Positions 1 through 6,201 are shown, counted from the first letter of the stretch. The stretch is DNA of 7,615 nucleotides from JBEIUO01 sp964549785 (GCA_964549785.1 CAZJXA010000164.1:1-7615); one strand, 5' to 3'. Notes: generated by a model from the sequence alone, not told the origin. Numbers and translations: made by a program.

Positions 1-1
1 G

Positions 2-391
2 GAGGAGATTTATCAGCGTCTGAGTGATGAGTACACCAACTTCATGAAGTTGGTGCTCGACAACGCCGACCTGCGACTGCTTCGTCCGCCCGGTCAGCCC
101 TTGGCCTTGACGCCAGAACAGGCGGAGCGAAGGCTGGCGCTGTTCAGCATACTCGTCGCCCTTTTCGAACGGGCGTATCTACTGGTCTACGAGGAACGCA
201 TGTCGCCGCAGGTCAGGCGTCTGTGGCTTTCTTGGGAGGATTACATGCGGGAGTGGTGTGCGCGCCGAGAATTCCGCGATGCCCTGCCTGAAATGCTGCG
301 TGGCGAGGACGAGCAGTTTTCCCGCCATATCGCCTGGATATCCGCCCAGGAGGAACGGACCGGTGAGAACCTGTCGGCGAACCACGCGTGA
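2..391 (+). CDS. Hypothetical protein, C-terminal part (5' end outside window)
   Basis: The frame is open from the first bases of the window, so this is the last 129 residues of a gene that begins upstream. The ATG at 44 is probably internal, because the reading before it (EEIYQRLSDEYTNF) continues the same helical style. The protein is soluble-looking in this part, rich in charged and aromatic residues, and predicted mostly helical. It has a hydrophobic helix (FSILVALFERAYLLVYEERM, about window residues 49-68) followed by a Trp-rich stretch (LWLSWEDYMREWCARREFR). I recall this pattern from small uncharacterised bacterial proteins that carry one or two N-terminal membrane helices, but I cannot name a family or function. 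It ends with TGA at 389-391. Msr-coding sequence starts 141 bases downstream, so co-transcription is possible but not shown. Confidence 0.75.
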   Translation, partial: EEIYQRLSDEYTNFMKLVLDNADLRLLRPPGQPLALTPEQAERRLALFSILVALFERAYLLVYEERMSPQVRRLWLSWEDYMREWCARREFRDALPEMLRGEDEQFSRHIAWISAQEERTGENLSANHA

Positions 392-433
392 GGGGGCGGC
401 GTACCGGACGAGCCGGATTGGCCGTGTGCGAGA

Positions 434-480
434 TTTTTTCGTCCCCCGCCCACATCTGGGTGAGCGGGCGCTGCGAAAAA
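434..480. other. Stem-loop in the leader of the Msr gene
   Basis: TTTTTCG at 435-441 pairs perfectly with CGAAAAA at 474-480. Nested inside are GC-rich pairings: CCCGC at 445-449 with GCGGG at 464-468, or alternatively CCCA at 449-452 with TGGG at 457-460. The T-run is on the 5' arm and the A-run on the 3' arm, the reverse of an intrinsic terminator on either strand. It is therefore better read as a leader structure or a chance fold than as a terminator. No known riboswitch is recognised. Confidence 0.35.
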
Positions 481-515
481 CGACCGGCGTTCCGTGGGGC
501 ACGCCAATGCGGCGT

Positions 516-522
516 GAAAGGA
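516..522 (+). promoter_or_regulatory. Ribosome binding site of msrBA
   Basis: GAAAGGA lies 10 bases before the first of the tandem ATG codons at 533. Four in-frame ATGs follow (533, 536, 539, 542). The site is at the long end of normal spacing for 533 and farther still from 542, which favours the first ATG. Confidence 0.5.
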
Positions 523-532
523 TCGGATTCCG

Positions 533-1600
533 ATGATGATGATGAAAACCGTCACAATGATTGCGGTCGGGGTTGCATTCGGGGCTTTCGCGCTCGCGGG
601 GATGCTCGCTTCGGCACGGCAGCCAACCGGCAACGGAGAGGAAAAAGGTATGAAGATGGCAACCGGAACGATGATCTCCAAGTCCATGTACGACGTCACG
701 CCGCTCACTCAGGAACGGATCGACGAACTGGCCACGAAATTGACCGAGGACGAGGCCCGTGTCATCTTGAACAAGGGCACCGAGGCCGCGTTCTGTGGGA
801 ACCTGCTCGATAACAAGAAAGAAGGGATTTACCCGTGCCGGTTGTGCGGGCTGCCACTCTTCTCATCAGATTCCAAGTTCGATTCTGGCACCGGGTGGCC
901 GAGTTTCTTCAGCCCGTTTGATCCGATGCACGTCGCGGAAAAGAGCGACCGGGCCTATGGCATGGCGCGAACCGAGATACTTTGTGCCCGCTGTGGTGGG
1001 CACCTGGGACACGTCTTTGACGACGGCCCCAAGCCAACCGGTCAGCGCTATTGCCTGAATTCCGCCTCCCTCACGTTCGTCGAAAAAGGAACCGAGTTGC
1101 CCGCCGAGTCGAAGCCGATGACCACCGAAATCGCGTACTTCGCGGCGGGCTGCTTCTGGGGTGTCGAAGATCATTTCCAGAAGTTGCCCGGCGTTCTTGA
1201 CGCCGTGAGCGGATACATGGGTGGAAAAACCGACAAGCCGACATACAAGCAAATCTGCCGCGAAAGCACCGGACACGCGGAGGCTGTCAAGGTCGTGTTT
1301 GACTCGTCCAAGGTGAGCTACCACGACCTGCTCGCGGTCTTCTTCAAAGTTCACAACCCGACGCAACTTAATCGCCAAGGCCCGGACGTGGGCGACCAGT
1401 ACCGATCGGCGATTTTCACGACCTCCGCGACCCAATCCGACTTGGCAAAGACATTCATCGAAAGCCAGCAGAAGGACGGCAAGTGGTCGGCGCGAAAGAT
1501 CGTGACCACTGTGGGCACCGCTCCGACGTTCTTTGAGGCGGAGGAATACCACCAGGACTACCACGTCAAGAACGGTGGTCACTGCGCCCTGCCCGAGTAA
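533..1600 (+). CDS. msrBA: Exported bifunctional methionine sulfoxide reductase, MsrB-MsrA fusion
   Basis: This 355-residue protein reduces both methionine sulfoxide epimers: MsrB acts on the R form, MsrA on the S form. Residues 1-28 look like a Sec signal peptide with a possible A-S-A cleavage site at 26-28, so action in the periplasm or envelope is inferred. The MsrB domain spans about 55-188. It has two zinc-binding pairs (C102/C105 and C151/C154), the GWPSF motif at 121-125, and catalytic C174 in RYCLNSASL. The E. coli Cys63 resolving position is Thr120 here (DSGTGWPSF). C88 (AAFCGN) occupies the alternative 'Cys31' resolving position. The MsrA domain spans about 198-355, with catalytic C207 in GCFWG, STGHAE at 245-250 and GDQYR at 287-291. 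C351 near the C terminus is the likely resolving Cys. The B-then-A order is less common than MsrA-MsrB. An ATG directly follows its TAA stop, so translational coupling to the next gene is conceivable. Recognition is firm; the signal peptide is likely. Confidence 0.96.
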   Translation: MMMMKTVTMIAVGVAFGAFALAGMLASARQPTGNGEEKGMKMATGTMISKSMYDVTPLTQERIDELATKLTEDEARVILNKGTEAAFCGNLLDNKKEGIYPCRLCGLPLFSSDSKFDSGTGWPSFFSPFDPMHVAEKSDRAYGMARTEILCARCGGHLGHVFDDGPKPTGQRYCLNSASLTFVEKGTELPAESKPMTTEIAYFAAGCFWGVEDHFQKLPGVLDAVSGYMGGKTDKPTYKQICRESTGHAEAVKVVFDSSKVSYHDLLAVFFKVHNPTQLNRQGPDVGDQYRSAIFTTSATQSDLAKTFIESQQKDGKWSARKIVTTVGTAPTFFEAEEYHQDYHVKNGGHCALPE

Positions 1601-1674
1601 ATGCGGATCGACCTCGCATATCGCCCGGGCTGCATCGGCGAACGATTCCTCACCGGTGGCGATCGGCGATAGGG

Positions 1675-1931
1675 GTGCTCGTTTGCAACGCGTGCAGTCT
1701 GGCGGTGAGGAACGTGGTGGGGTGGAAGTGCAGCGGAACATGCGCGGGGAACGTCGCGTGGGGCTGCATGTGGATGATGATCATCCTCACGTTCGTACCG
1801 GCTGGGCGAGGCACTGGCTCTCATTCGCGGGCGCAGTTCGCCGTGGCGGCGTTCGTGTCCCTCGTCATCGTTTTCGCGATAGAGACCATCCAACTCCCTT
1901 CACATCCCGCTCGCTGGTCAGCGGGATCGAC
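1675..1931 (+). CDS. DUF2809-like membrane protein, truncated by the assembly gap
   Basis: Frame 1 encodes a hydrophobic segment that resembles the DUF2809 family of small integral membrane proteins of unknown function. The resemblance is to the family pattern LAxR... (A)GD/N-x-LW ... AFxxSxxxxFAIExxQL-x(3)-P. Matching stretches are SLAVR, CAGNVAWGCMWMMIIL and AVAAFVSLVIVFAIETIQL. This is by eye, not by search. The coding signal appears to begin earlier, at about 1640 (HRWRSAIGVLV), but the only standard start in this frame is GTG 1675, which would cut the first membrane helix. An ATG at 1601, directly after the msrBA stop, opens a 23-codon frame that stops at 1670-1672. A one-frame shift there would join it to this gene. 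The 3' end is lost in the N run. The ORF continuing past the gap in this frame (to 2508) is antisense to the sigma factor and is not part of it. Confidence 0.45.
1904..1927. repeat. Perfect 8-base inverted repeat beside the gap
   Basis: ATCCCGCT at 1904-1911 and AGCGGGAT at 1920-1927 form an 8-bp stem with an 8-base loop (CGCTGGTC). It lies 4 bases from the N run and inside the DUF2809-like reading frame. No T-run is visible before the gap, so a terminator cannot be claimed. Strong local folding could have contributed to the assembly break. Confidence 0.4.
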
Positions 1932-2031
1932 NNNNNNNNNNNNNNNNNNNNNNNNNNNNNNNNNNNNNNNNNNNNNNNNNNNNNNNNNNNNNNNNNNNNN
2001 NNNNNNNNNNNNNNNNNNNNNNNNNNNNNNN
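1932..2031. other. Assembly gap (100 N)
   Basis: Exactly 100 Ns are present. A round number like this is commonly a placeholder for a gap of unknown size. The genes on both sides lack their 3' ends: roughly 50 residues for a DUF2809 protein and the whole of sigma region 4. The true missing sequence is therefore probably longer than 100 bases. That size estimate is inferred from usual family lengths. Confidence 0.98.
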
Positions 2032-2553
2032 CGCGGACGAGCGCCGCCCGTTCGTGCGATTCGCCCTCACCTTGAAGATCGCTCGGGGACGGAGCGCGGT
2101 TCACGATTCTGGATGGTGCCAACGAGTTGTCGGTCAGCGCCTCCGGCGGCGCACCCAACCCGCAGATTTGTGTGTCACGCTGCGGAGCATCCACCCATGG
2201 GCGCGTGCGGGATCCTCGAAACGCGTCAGGGCCCCGACGAGGGCGAGGCACGCTTCTTGGCAAACGTCGTCAGCCGCTTGGGCATCGCCGGTCAGGCGTG
2301 CCGCGTGCCGTCGCATGTTGGGCAGCCAGCGCCGCAGAAGCGCCTCGAAGGCGGCGGCGTCCCCAGACTGTGCCCTGAGGTCGCTCCGGAACGACGGAGG
2401 TTTGAGATTGTGCTTCCCCTGGGGGGCGGAGCTTTGTGGCCGCGGGAGGCGTTGAGGCTCCCCGTAAATGGGCGGCTTCGGCCGAGCGACCGTCGGTTGC
2501 CTCGCTAGGATCGAACGGACTCTGCTGGCAGGGCGGTCCGCCGGTACTGGCAT
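2032..2553 (-). CDS. ECF-type sigma-70 factor, region 2 only; frameshifted and cut by the gap
   Basis: Reading leftward from ATG at 2553, residues 61-139 are a clear sigma-70 region 2. AQSGDAAAFEALLRRWLP begins the domain. LTGDAQAADDVCQEACLAL (87-105) is the region 2.2 core-binding helix with its D-D-x-x-Q-E signature. DPARAHGWMLRSVTHKSAGW (114-133) is region 2.3-2.4, which melts and contacts the -10 element. The frame then hits TGA at 2134-2136, straight after a run of five Arg codons. The -1 frame continues open to the gap (TDNSLAPSRIVNRAPSPSDL, then GEGESHERAALVR), a plausible linker to region 4, so one base appears to be missing near 2137-2151. Region 4 would lie in the gap. The first ~55 residues are Pro/Arg-rich and not sigma-like, but ATG 2553 is the only standard start in this frame before region 2. 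A second frame error or an odd N-terminal extension is possible. Pseudogene versus sequencing error is undecided. Confidence 0.72.
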
Positions 2554-2572
2554 CGGGTTCTATGGCGTTAAG

Positions 2573-2577
2573 AGGAG
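2573..2577 (+). promoter_or_regulatory. Ribosome binding site of the ion transporter
   Basis: AGGAG (within AAGAGGAGCGG) lies only 3 bases before ATG 2581. The spacing is short but the match to the Shine-Dalgarno core is perfect, and it supports this start. Confidence 0.6.
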
Positions 2578-2580
2578 CGG

Positions 2581-4026
2581 ATGGCGGAACAATCGACATA
2601 TCGGTTCTCGGGCCCACTCACGTGGATGGTTGCGTGCGTCGCCGGAGCGATCGGGGGGCTGGCGCTCACGCGACTGCTTCCACCGCATTTTGACCCGGCG
2701 GGCAACCCGCAAGTCGAACTCATCCTCGTCGCACCTTTCGCGATGCTCTTGATTCTGATCGCCGCCATGCCGCTCATCCACGCACGCCTCTGGCACGTCT
2801 ATTTCCCGGATGCGGCGTTTTTTCTAGGCTCCGTTGTTGTCGCGTACTACCTGACCGGGTACGGCCAGCAAGGCCGCGAGCAGTTGCTTCATGCCGCGCG
2901 CGAGTACTACTCGTTTATCGCCTTGGTGGGCGGTCTCTACGTGGTTTCCGGGGGAATACTCACCGATATTCGCGGGCAGGGCAGGCCGTGGAGCAACACG
3001 TTGATCCTCGCCATCGGGGCCGTGCTGGCCAACCTCGTTGGAACGACCGGCGCCTCGGTGCTTCTCATCCGACCGTTCATCCGCCTCAACCGCGGTCGGC
3101 TGCGGCCGATACACGTGATGTTTTTCATCTTCATCGTGAGTAATTGCGGCGGCTGCCTCACACCGATCGGAGACCCGCCGCTGTACCTGGGGTTCCTCAA
3201 GGGCGTGCCGTTCGCCTGGACACTCGAGCACCTGTGGCTCGACTGGCTCGTCACCGTGGTTCCGCTCCTGGGCATGTTCTTCGCGATGGACTGCTACTTC
3301 CAGCGCACCCACAATCGGCAAGCGGTCCAGCACACCGATCCGCCCGAGCCGGAACTCCATAGACGCCCCCATGGTCCGCCGGTCACGGTGCGCGGCTGGG
3401 TGGGAATTGTCGGTTTGGCCCTGATCGTGGCGGGCGTGTTCATCGACCCGCTCCTACGGAATGTGGCTTGGCTAGGCCATTTCCCGGTAGGGGCGACGTT
3501 TCAGATCGCGGTCGCCGTGGGCGCGTATTTCCTTTCGGATCGCGAGCTCTACAGGGGTAACGAGTTCTCGTTCTTCCCGGTCAAGGAAGTCGGGTTGCTC
3601 TTCATGGGTATCTTCGCGACCATGGTTCCGGCCTTGGGGTACCTCGCGTACCACGGCCCCGAGTTGAACGTCCGGACGCCGACCCAGTTCTACTTTCTTA
3701 CCGGCGGGCTCAGCGCGGTACTGGACAACGCCCCGACCTACATGAACTTTCTCCAGCTCGCTGTCGGCGATGCGGAGCTGACCAGAGAAACCATTCGCTC
3801 CCGGCTGCTTGACGGGGACGGCGCCCGCGTTCTGGCCGCCATCTCCACCGGCGCCGTGTTCTTTGGAGCCATGACCTACATCGGCAACGGCCCGAACTTC
3901 ATGGTCCGCTCGATCGCGGAGTCCGCGGGCGTAAAAATGCCGTCCTTCATGGGCTATTTCTTTCGAGCGTGTGTGCTGCTGCTTCCGGTATTGATTCTGC
4001 ACTGGTGGTTGATGGTCAAGGAGTAG
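2581..4026 (+). CDS. Sodium:proton antiporter-like / citrate-transporter-like membrane protein (NhaD/CitMHS-type, Ion Transporter superfamily)
   Basis: This 481-residue polytopic inner-membrane protein has about 11-13 hydrophobic segments. It resembles proteins annotated 'sodium:proton antiporter' or 'putative citrate transporter' in many environmental bacteria. Visible family marks are GTTGAS (154-159) followed by LLIRPFIRLNRGR, the long SNCGGCLTPIGDPP motif (187-200), LDNAPTY (381-387), which recalls the DN-x-PT motif of ArsB/NhaD-type carriers, and TYIGNGPNFMV (432-442). The two halves with similar re-entrant-type motifs fit the inverted-repeat fold of this superfamily. A hydrophilic, His/Pro-rich loop sits at about 242-270. 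The substrate ion (Na+/H+ or a carboxylate) cannot be decided from sequence. The start is supported by AGGAG just upstream. The next gene follows in the same frame after 48 bases, so an operon is likely. Its promoter must lie within or next to the N-terminal part of the divergent sigma reading frame. Confidence 0.88.
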   Translation: MAEQSTYRFSGPLTWMVACVAGAIGGLALTRLLPPHFDPAGNPQVELILVAPFAMLLILIAAMPLIHARLWHVYFPDAAFFLGSVVVAYYLTGYGQQGREQLLHAAREYYSFIALVGGLYVVSGGILTDIRGQGRPWSNTLILAIGAVLANLVGTTGASVLLIRPFIRLNRGRLRPIHVMFFIFIVSNCGGCLTPIGDPPLYLGFLKGVPFAWTLEHLWLDWLVTVVPLLGMFFAMDCYFQRTHNRQAVQHTDPPEPELHRRPHGPPVTVRGWVGIVGLALIVAGVFIDPLLRNVAWLGHFPVGATFQIAVAVGAYFLSDRELYRGNEFSFFPVKEVGLLFMGIFATMVPALGYLAYHGPELNVRTPTQFYFLTGGLSAVLDNAPTYMNFLQLAVGDAELTRETIRSRLLDGDGARVLAAISTGAVFFGAMTYIGNGPNFMVRSIAESAGVKMPSFMGYFFRACVLLLPVLILHWWLMVKE

Positions 4027-4028
4027 GC

Positions 4029-4058
4029 CGCCCGAGCGGGCGACACCCGGCCCGGGTC
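4029..4058 (+). other. Two GC-rich inverted repeats between the transporter genes
   Basis: CGCCC-GAGC-GGGCG and, directly after it, ACCCG-GCC-CGGGT each form 5-bp stems. They sit just past the stop of the first transporter. CCCCTTATTCTCC follows, which is not a proper T-run, so an efficient intrinsic terminator is unlikely. They could partly attenuate transcription or protect the upstream message. Confidence 0.35.
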
Positions 4059-4074
4059 CCCTTATTCTCCGGTC

Positions 4075-4905
4075 GTGCAGTTCTTCGATGCGATACTGGC
4101 CTCGGTCGCGGCCGTGGCCGGGGCGATCGCTTCGGTGACCGGGTTCGGCGTGGGCAGCCTGCTCACGCCCACGCTCGCGGCAGAGGCCGGCACCAAAGCG
4201 GCGGTCGCGGCGGTGACGATCCCGCATGTCATCGCCAGCGCGATCCGCTTCTGGCAACTCCGTACGCACGTGGACTGGAAGGTGGTCAAGAGTTTCGGGC
4301 TCACGAGCGCAACGGGCGGGCTGGTCGGGGCGTTGCTGCACGGCTACCTCCAGAGCGGGCTGCTCACTGCGCTCTTCGCGCTGCTGCTCATCTTCGCGGG
4401 CGCGGCGGGCGCAACGGGGCTGGCCGAGCGCATGCGATTCCGCGGCGCGGGCGCGTGGATCGCGGGGGCGCTCTCGGGGCTCTTCGGCGGGCTGGTGGGC
4501 AACCAAGGGGGCATCCGCTCGGCGGCAATGCTCGGCTTCGATGTGCGGCGCGATGCGTTTGTCGGAACCGCGACGGCGGTGGCCCTGATTGTGGATGCGG
4601 CGCGGCTGCCCGCCTATCTCTACACCGACGGCCCGGAGATGCTGCGGCTGTGGCCCCAGATCGCGTGGATGACCGTGGGCGTGGTTTTCGGCACGCTGCT
4701 GGGCAAGCGGCTGCTGAGGCGCCTCCCCGAGAAGACGTTCCGCCGGGTCGTGGGCGTCCTGATCCTGCTGCTGGGCGTGTGGATGGGTTACCGCGCGTAC
4801 GCCGAGTGGGGTGAGGCGAAGGCGGAGCCCGCCGCGCTGTCGTTCAATGTTCTTACCGCGCCCGAACTCTCCGTGGCGGGTTCCGGCAGCGAGCATCCCG
4901 TATGA
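4075..4905 (+). CDS. TSUP family transporter (TauE/SafE, sulfite/organosulfonate exporter type)
   Basis: This 276-residue integral membrane protein has about 8 hydrophobic segments in two similar halves. The first half contains SVTGFGVGSLLTP (20-32), followed by an Ala-rich helix with a T-x-P-H motif (48-51). The second contains GALSGLFGGLVGNQGGIRS (131-149), the matching family motif. These are typical of TauE/SafE (old DUF81) proteins, whose characterised members move sulfite, sulfoacetate or related anions across the inner membrane. The substrate here is unknown. The length is usual for the family apart from a hydrophilic tail of about 30 residues (246-276). The start is GTG at 4075: it is the only standard start between the preceding in-frame TAG (4024-4026) and the first helix, and no clear Shine-Dalgarno is visible. 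The protein is probably translated from the same message as the ion transporter 48 bases upstream. Confidence 0.88.
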   Translation: MQFFDAILASVAAVAGAIASVTGFGVGSLLTPTLAAEAGTKAAVAAVTIPHVIASAIRFWQLRTHVDWKVVKSFGLTSATGGLVGALLHGYLQSGLLTALFALLLIFAGAAGATGLAERMRFRGAGAWIAGALSGLFGGLVGNQGGIRSAAMLGFDVRRDAFVGTATAVALIVDAARLPAYLYTDGPEMLRLWPQIAWMTVGVVFGTLLGKRLLRRLPEKTFRRVVGVLILLLGVWMGYRAYAEWGEAKAEPAALSFNVLTAPELSVAGSGSEHPV

Positions 4906-4965
4906 ATATCAACGCTCGGTTGTCGCAAGCACGGCGTGTGTAGCGATGGCAACGCTCGGCGGCGT

Positions 4966-5775
4966 TCAAGGCCCTTTGGGCGAGGGCACAAGCCAGAGGC
5001 GGCGGGCTGAACGCGATTCGGCCCGCAGAAGACAGAACCCGCCATCGGCGGTCCATCCCAGCGGCACCAGCGACCAGTCGCCCTCGCTGGCTTGCAGTGC
5101 CACGGCGACGGGCTGCTGACCCGCTCGCGGAGCAAAGAACAGATGCAGAGGTCCGAGGTGGACGGGATTCCCACCCAGAATCGGGAAAGAACCGCTCGTT
5201 TTGAAGGACTGTGAGATGACGACGGCAGACCACTTGCCATCGGGGCTGGCGACGATCTGCGAGAAACCGGAATCGCCGAGCCCGATGCTGGCTCGTGCTG
5301 CATCCACCACCGCGCGCTCGTTCACCTCCGCAGGAACCACGCCGGGCACGGCTTCCAGAACTGCGACGTTGCCCGGGCATGGAAACGCGGCGGCAGGAAC
5401 ATCGTTTATTGGGCGGAGTTCGCTGGTGTCGGTGCCGGCGGTGAACGCGACGACGATACCGGCGGATTCGAGCCAGGTTTGCAGACCCGCGGGGTCGGCG
5501 GCTTCGGCCGGGATGGAACTTTCCAGCAGCGCAAGGCGGATCGACCCGTCGGTACACGTCCATACGGCGGCGTCTTGGAAGTCCATCCAAGGAGCGAGGT
5601 CGACCGACATCGCCTTGGGTAGGCCCCCGGGCGCAGCGGCGGGCGGCGCGGGGTTGGCCGGCTGGCGTCCACACCCCGCGAGCACGATGGCCGCACCGAT
5701 GATGACCCATGCCGTTTGCGCGGCGGAGCGCAGAAGGGCATTACTCTGAAACAAGTCGTGGCGAAAGTGCACCAA
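4966..5775 (-). CDS. Putative lipoprotein of unknown function
   Basis: This is a 269-residue protein on the - strand. The N terminus has a hydrophobic segment (about 21-33) ending in a lipobox, L-A-G-C at 32-35. Lipid attachment at C35 and export are therefore likely, followed by a Pro/Ala-rich linker. The mature part has a short SPDGKWSAVV stretch (177-186), which is common in TolB/WD40-like beta-propeller blades, and a similar GWTADGGFCLL (240-250), but no complete propeller is evident. Three further Cys (74, 133, 248) are present. I do not recognise a family. The start is TTG at 5775, with AGAGAAG 5 bases upstream on the - strand. GTG at 5772 and TTG at 5754 are alternatives and all keep the lipobox. 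It is convergent to the TSUP gene, 60 bases apart, with no obvious terminator between them. Confidence 0.72.
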   Translation of the reverse strand: MVHFRHDLFQSNALLRSAAQTAWVIIGAAIVLAGCGRQPANPAPPAAAPGGLPKAMSVDLAPWMDFQDAAVWTCTDGSIRLALLESSIPAEAADPAGLQTWLESAGIVVAFTAGTDTSELRPINDVPAAAFPCPGNVAVLEAVPGVVPAEVNERAVVDAARASIGLGDSGFSQIVASPDGKWSAVVISQSFKTSGSFPILGGNPVHLGPLHLFFAPRAGQQPVAVALQASEGDWSLVPLGWTADGGFCLLRAESRSARRLWLVPSPKGP

Positions 5776-6077
5776 TAGAGCTTCTCTTGGAAGGGGTCAG
5801 GGGTGTGGGAACCCCGGATTCAGTGGTGGGTCATCCCCCCCATTGGCACCAGCGGTCGTTCGGCGAGAATCGCGAGAGCGTAGCGGTCAACGGGGAGGCC
5901 ATGCCGGTTCAGGAATCTCAGTCTCCGACTGAATGTCGTGGCTCGAACCAGCACGGCCAAACCTGGCGGAGCTCAAGTCTTGAAAAGAGCCACCACCCAG
6001 ATGGCGTGAAGTGAGGCACGAAATTCAGCCCCGTAGAAGGGCCACTGAATGTCCCAACCGGTCGCCCGCAAAGAAGA
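5776..6077. other. Intergenic stretch without a convincing gene
   Basis: I see no supported gene between the lipoprotein start and the tRNA terminator. Small details are a C7 run at 5835-5841, a 6-bp stem TCAGTC-TCC-GACTGA at 5918-5932, and a 10-base direct repeat ACTGAATGTC at 5928-5937 and 6044-6053. Open frames here have no domain, Shine-Dalgarno or coding character that I can support. The promoter of the lipoprotein should lie here, but none stands out. Confidence 0.5.
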
Positions 6078-6107
6078 AAGCCCTTCGACGTGGGCGGCGA
6101 AGGGCTT
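6070..6107 (-). terminator. Intrinsic terminator of tRNA-Pro
   Basis: On the - strand a perfect 10-bp stem, AAGCCCTTCG/CGAAGGGCTT (6098-6107 with 6078-6087, loop of 10), is followed by TTTCTTCTTT. It begins about 15 bases after the tRNA 3' end, in the right orientation to end its transcript. Confidence 0.85.
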
Positions 6108-6122
6108 CATCTCTCGAAAAAG

Positions 6123-6196
6123 TCGGGGCGACAGGATTCGAACCTGCGACCTTGTGGACCCGAACCACACGCGCTACCAAGCTGCGCTACACCCCG
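6123..6196 (-). tRNA. tRNA-Pro (anticodon CGG)
   Basis: The 74-base - strand sequence folds into a complete cloverleaf. The acceptor is CGGGGTG/CGCCCCG with discriminator A. The D stem is GCGC/GCGC with loop AGCTTGGTA. The anticodon stem is TGTGG/CCACA with loop TTCGGGT, giving CGG at 6160-6162. The variable loop is AGGTC. The T stem is GCAGG/CCTGT with loop TTCGAAT. The unusual C at position 1 paired with G72 is the standard bacterial tRNA-Pro identity mark. The 3' CCA is not encoded (the next bases are CTT) and must be added enzymatically. It reads CCG codons, which are expected to be frequent in this GC-rich genome. A terminator follows it and a candidate promoter precedes it, so it looks like a separate transcription unit. 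Confidence 0.97.
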
Positions 6197-6201
6197 GAAA
6201 T

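Noticed and set aside
866..1741. Minus-strand 291-codon open frame opposite msrBA
   Set aside because: It is antisense to unmistakable MsrB/MsrA catalytic motifs and has no recognisable domain of its own.
1675..2508. Plus-strand frame read as one gene through the N run
   Set aside because: The join across the Ns is arbitrary. The part right of the gap is antisense to sigma region 2 and has no membrane-protein character.
3472..4896. Long (474-codon) minus-strand open frame opposite both transporters
   Set aside because: It lies opposite two clear membrane-protein genes, is extremely Arg/His/Gln-rich, and has no domain. It is a shadow caused by high GC.
4910..4959. Direct repeat CAACGCTCGG at 4910-4919 and 4950-4959
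   Set aside because: Only two 10-base copies in a short convergent intergenic space. No further structure, so probably chance.
5880..6010. Possible tRNA-like element (GGTTCGAGCC on the minus strand)
   Set aside because: The T-loop-like word is present, but I could not build acceptor, D or anticodon arms around it.
5709..6014. Plus-strand 101-codon open frame
   Set aside because: It overlaps the lipoprotein N terminus and has no Shine-Dalgarno, domain or convincing composition.
5973..6170. Minus-strand open frame beginning MWFGSTRSQVRILSPR
   Set aside because: It starts inside the tRNA. The SQVRILSPR-type peptide is a familiar artefact of translating tRNA genes and the sequence after them, and the rest covers the tRNA terminator.
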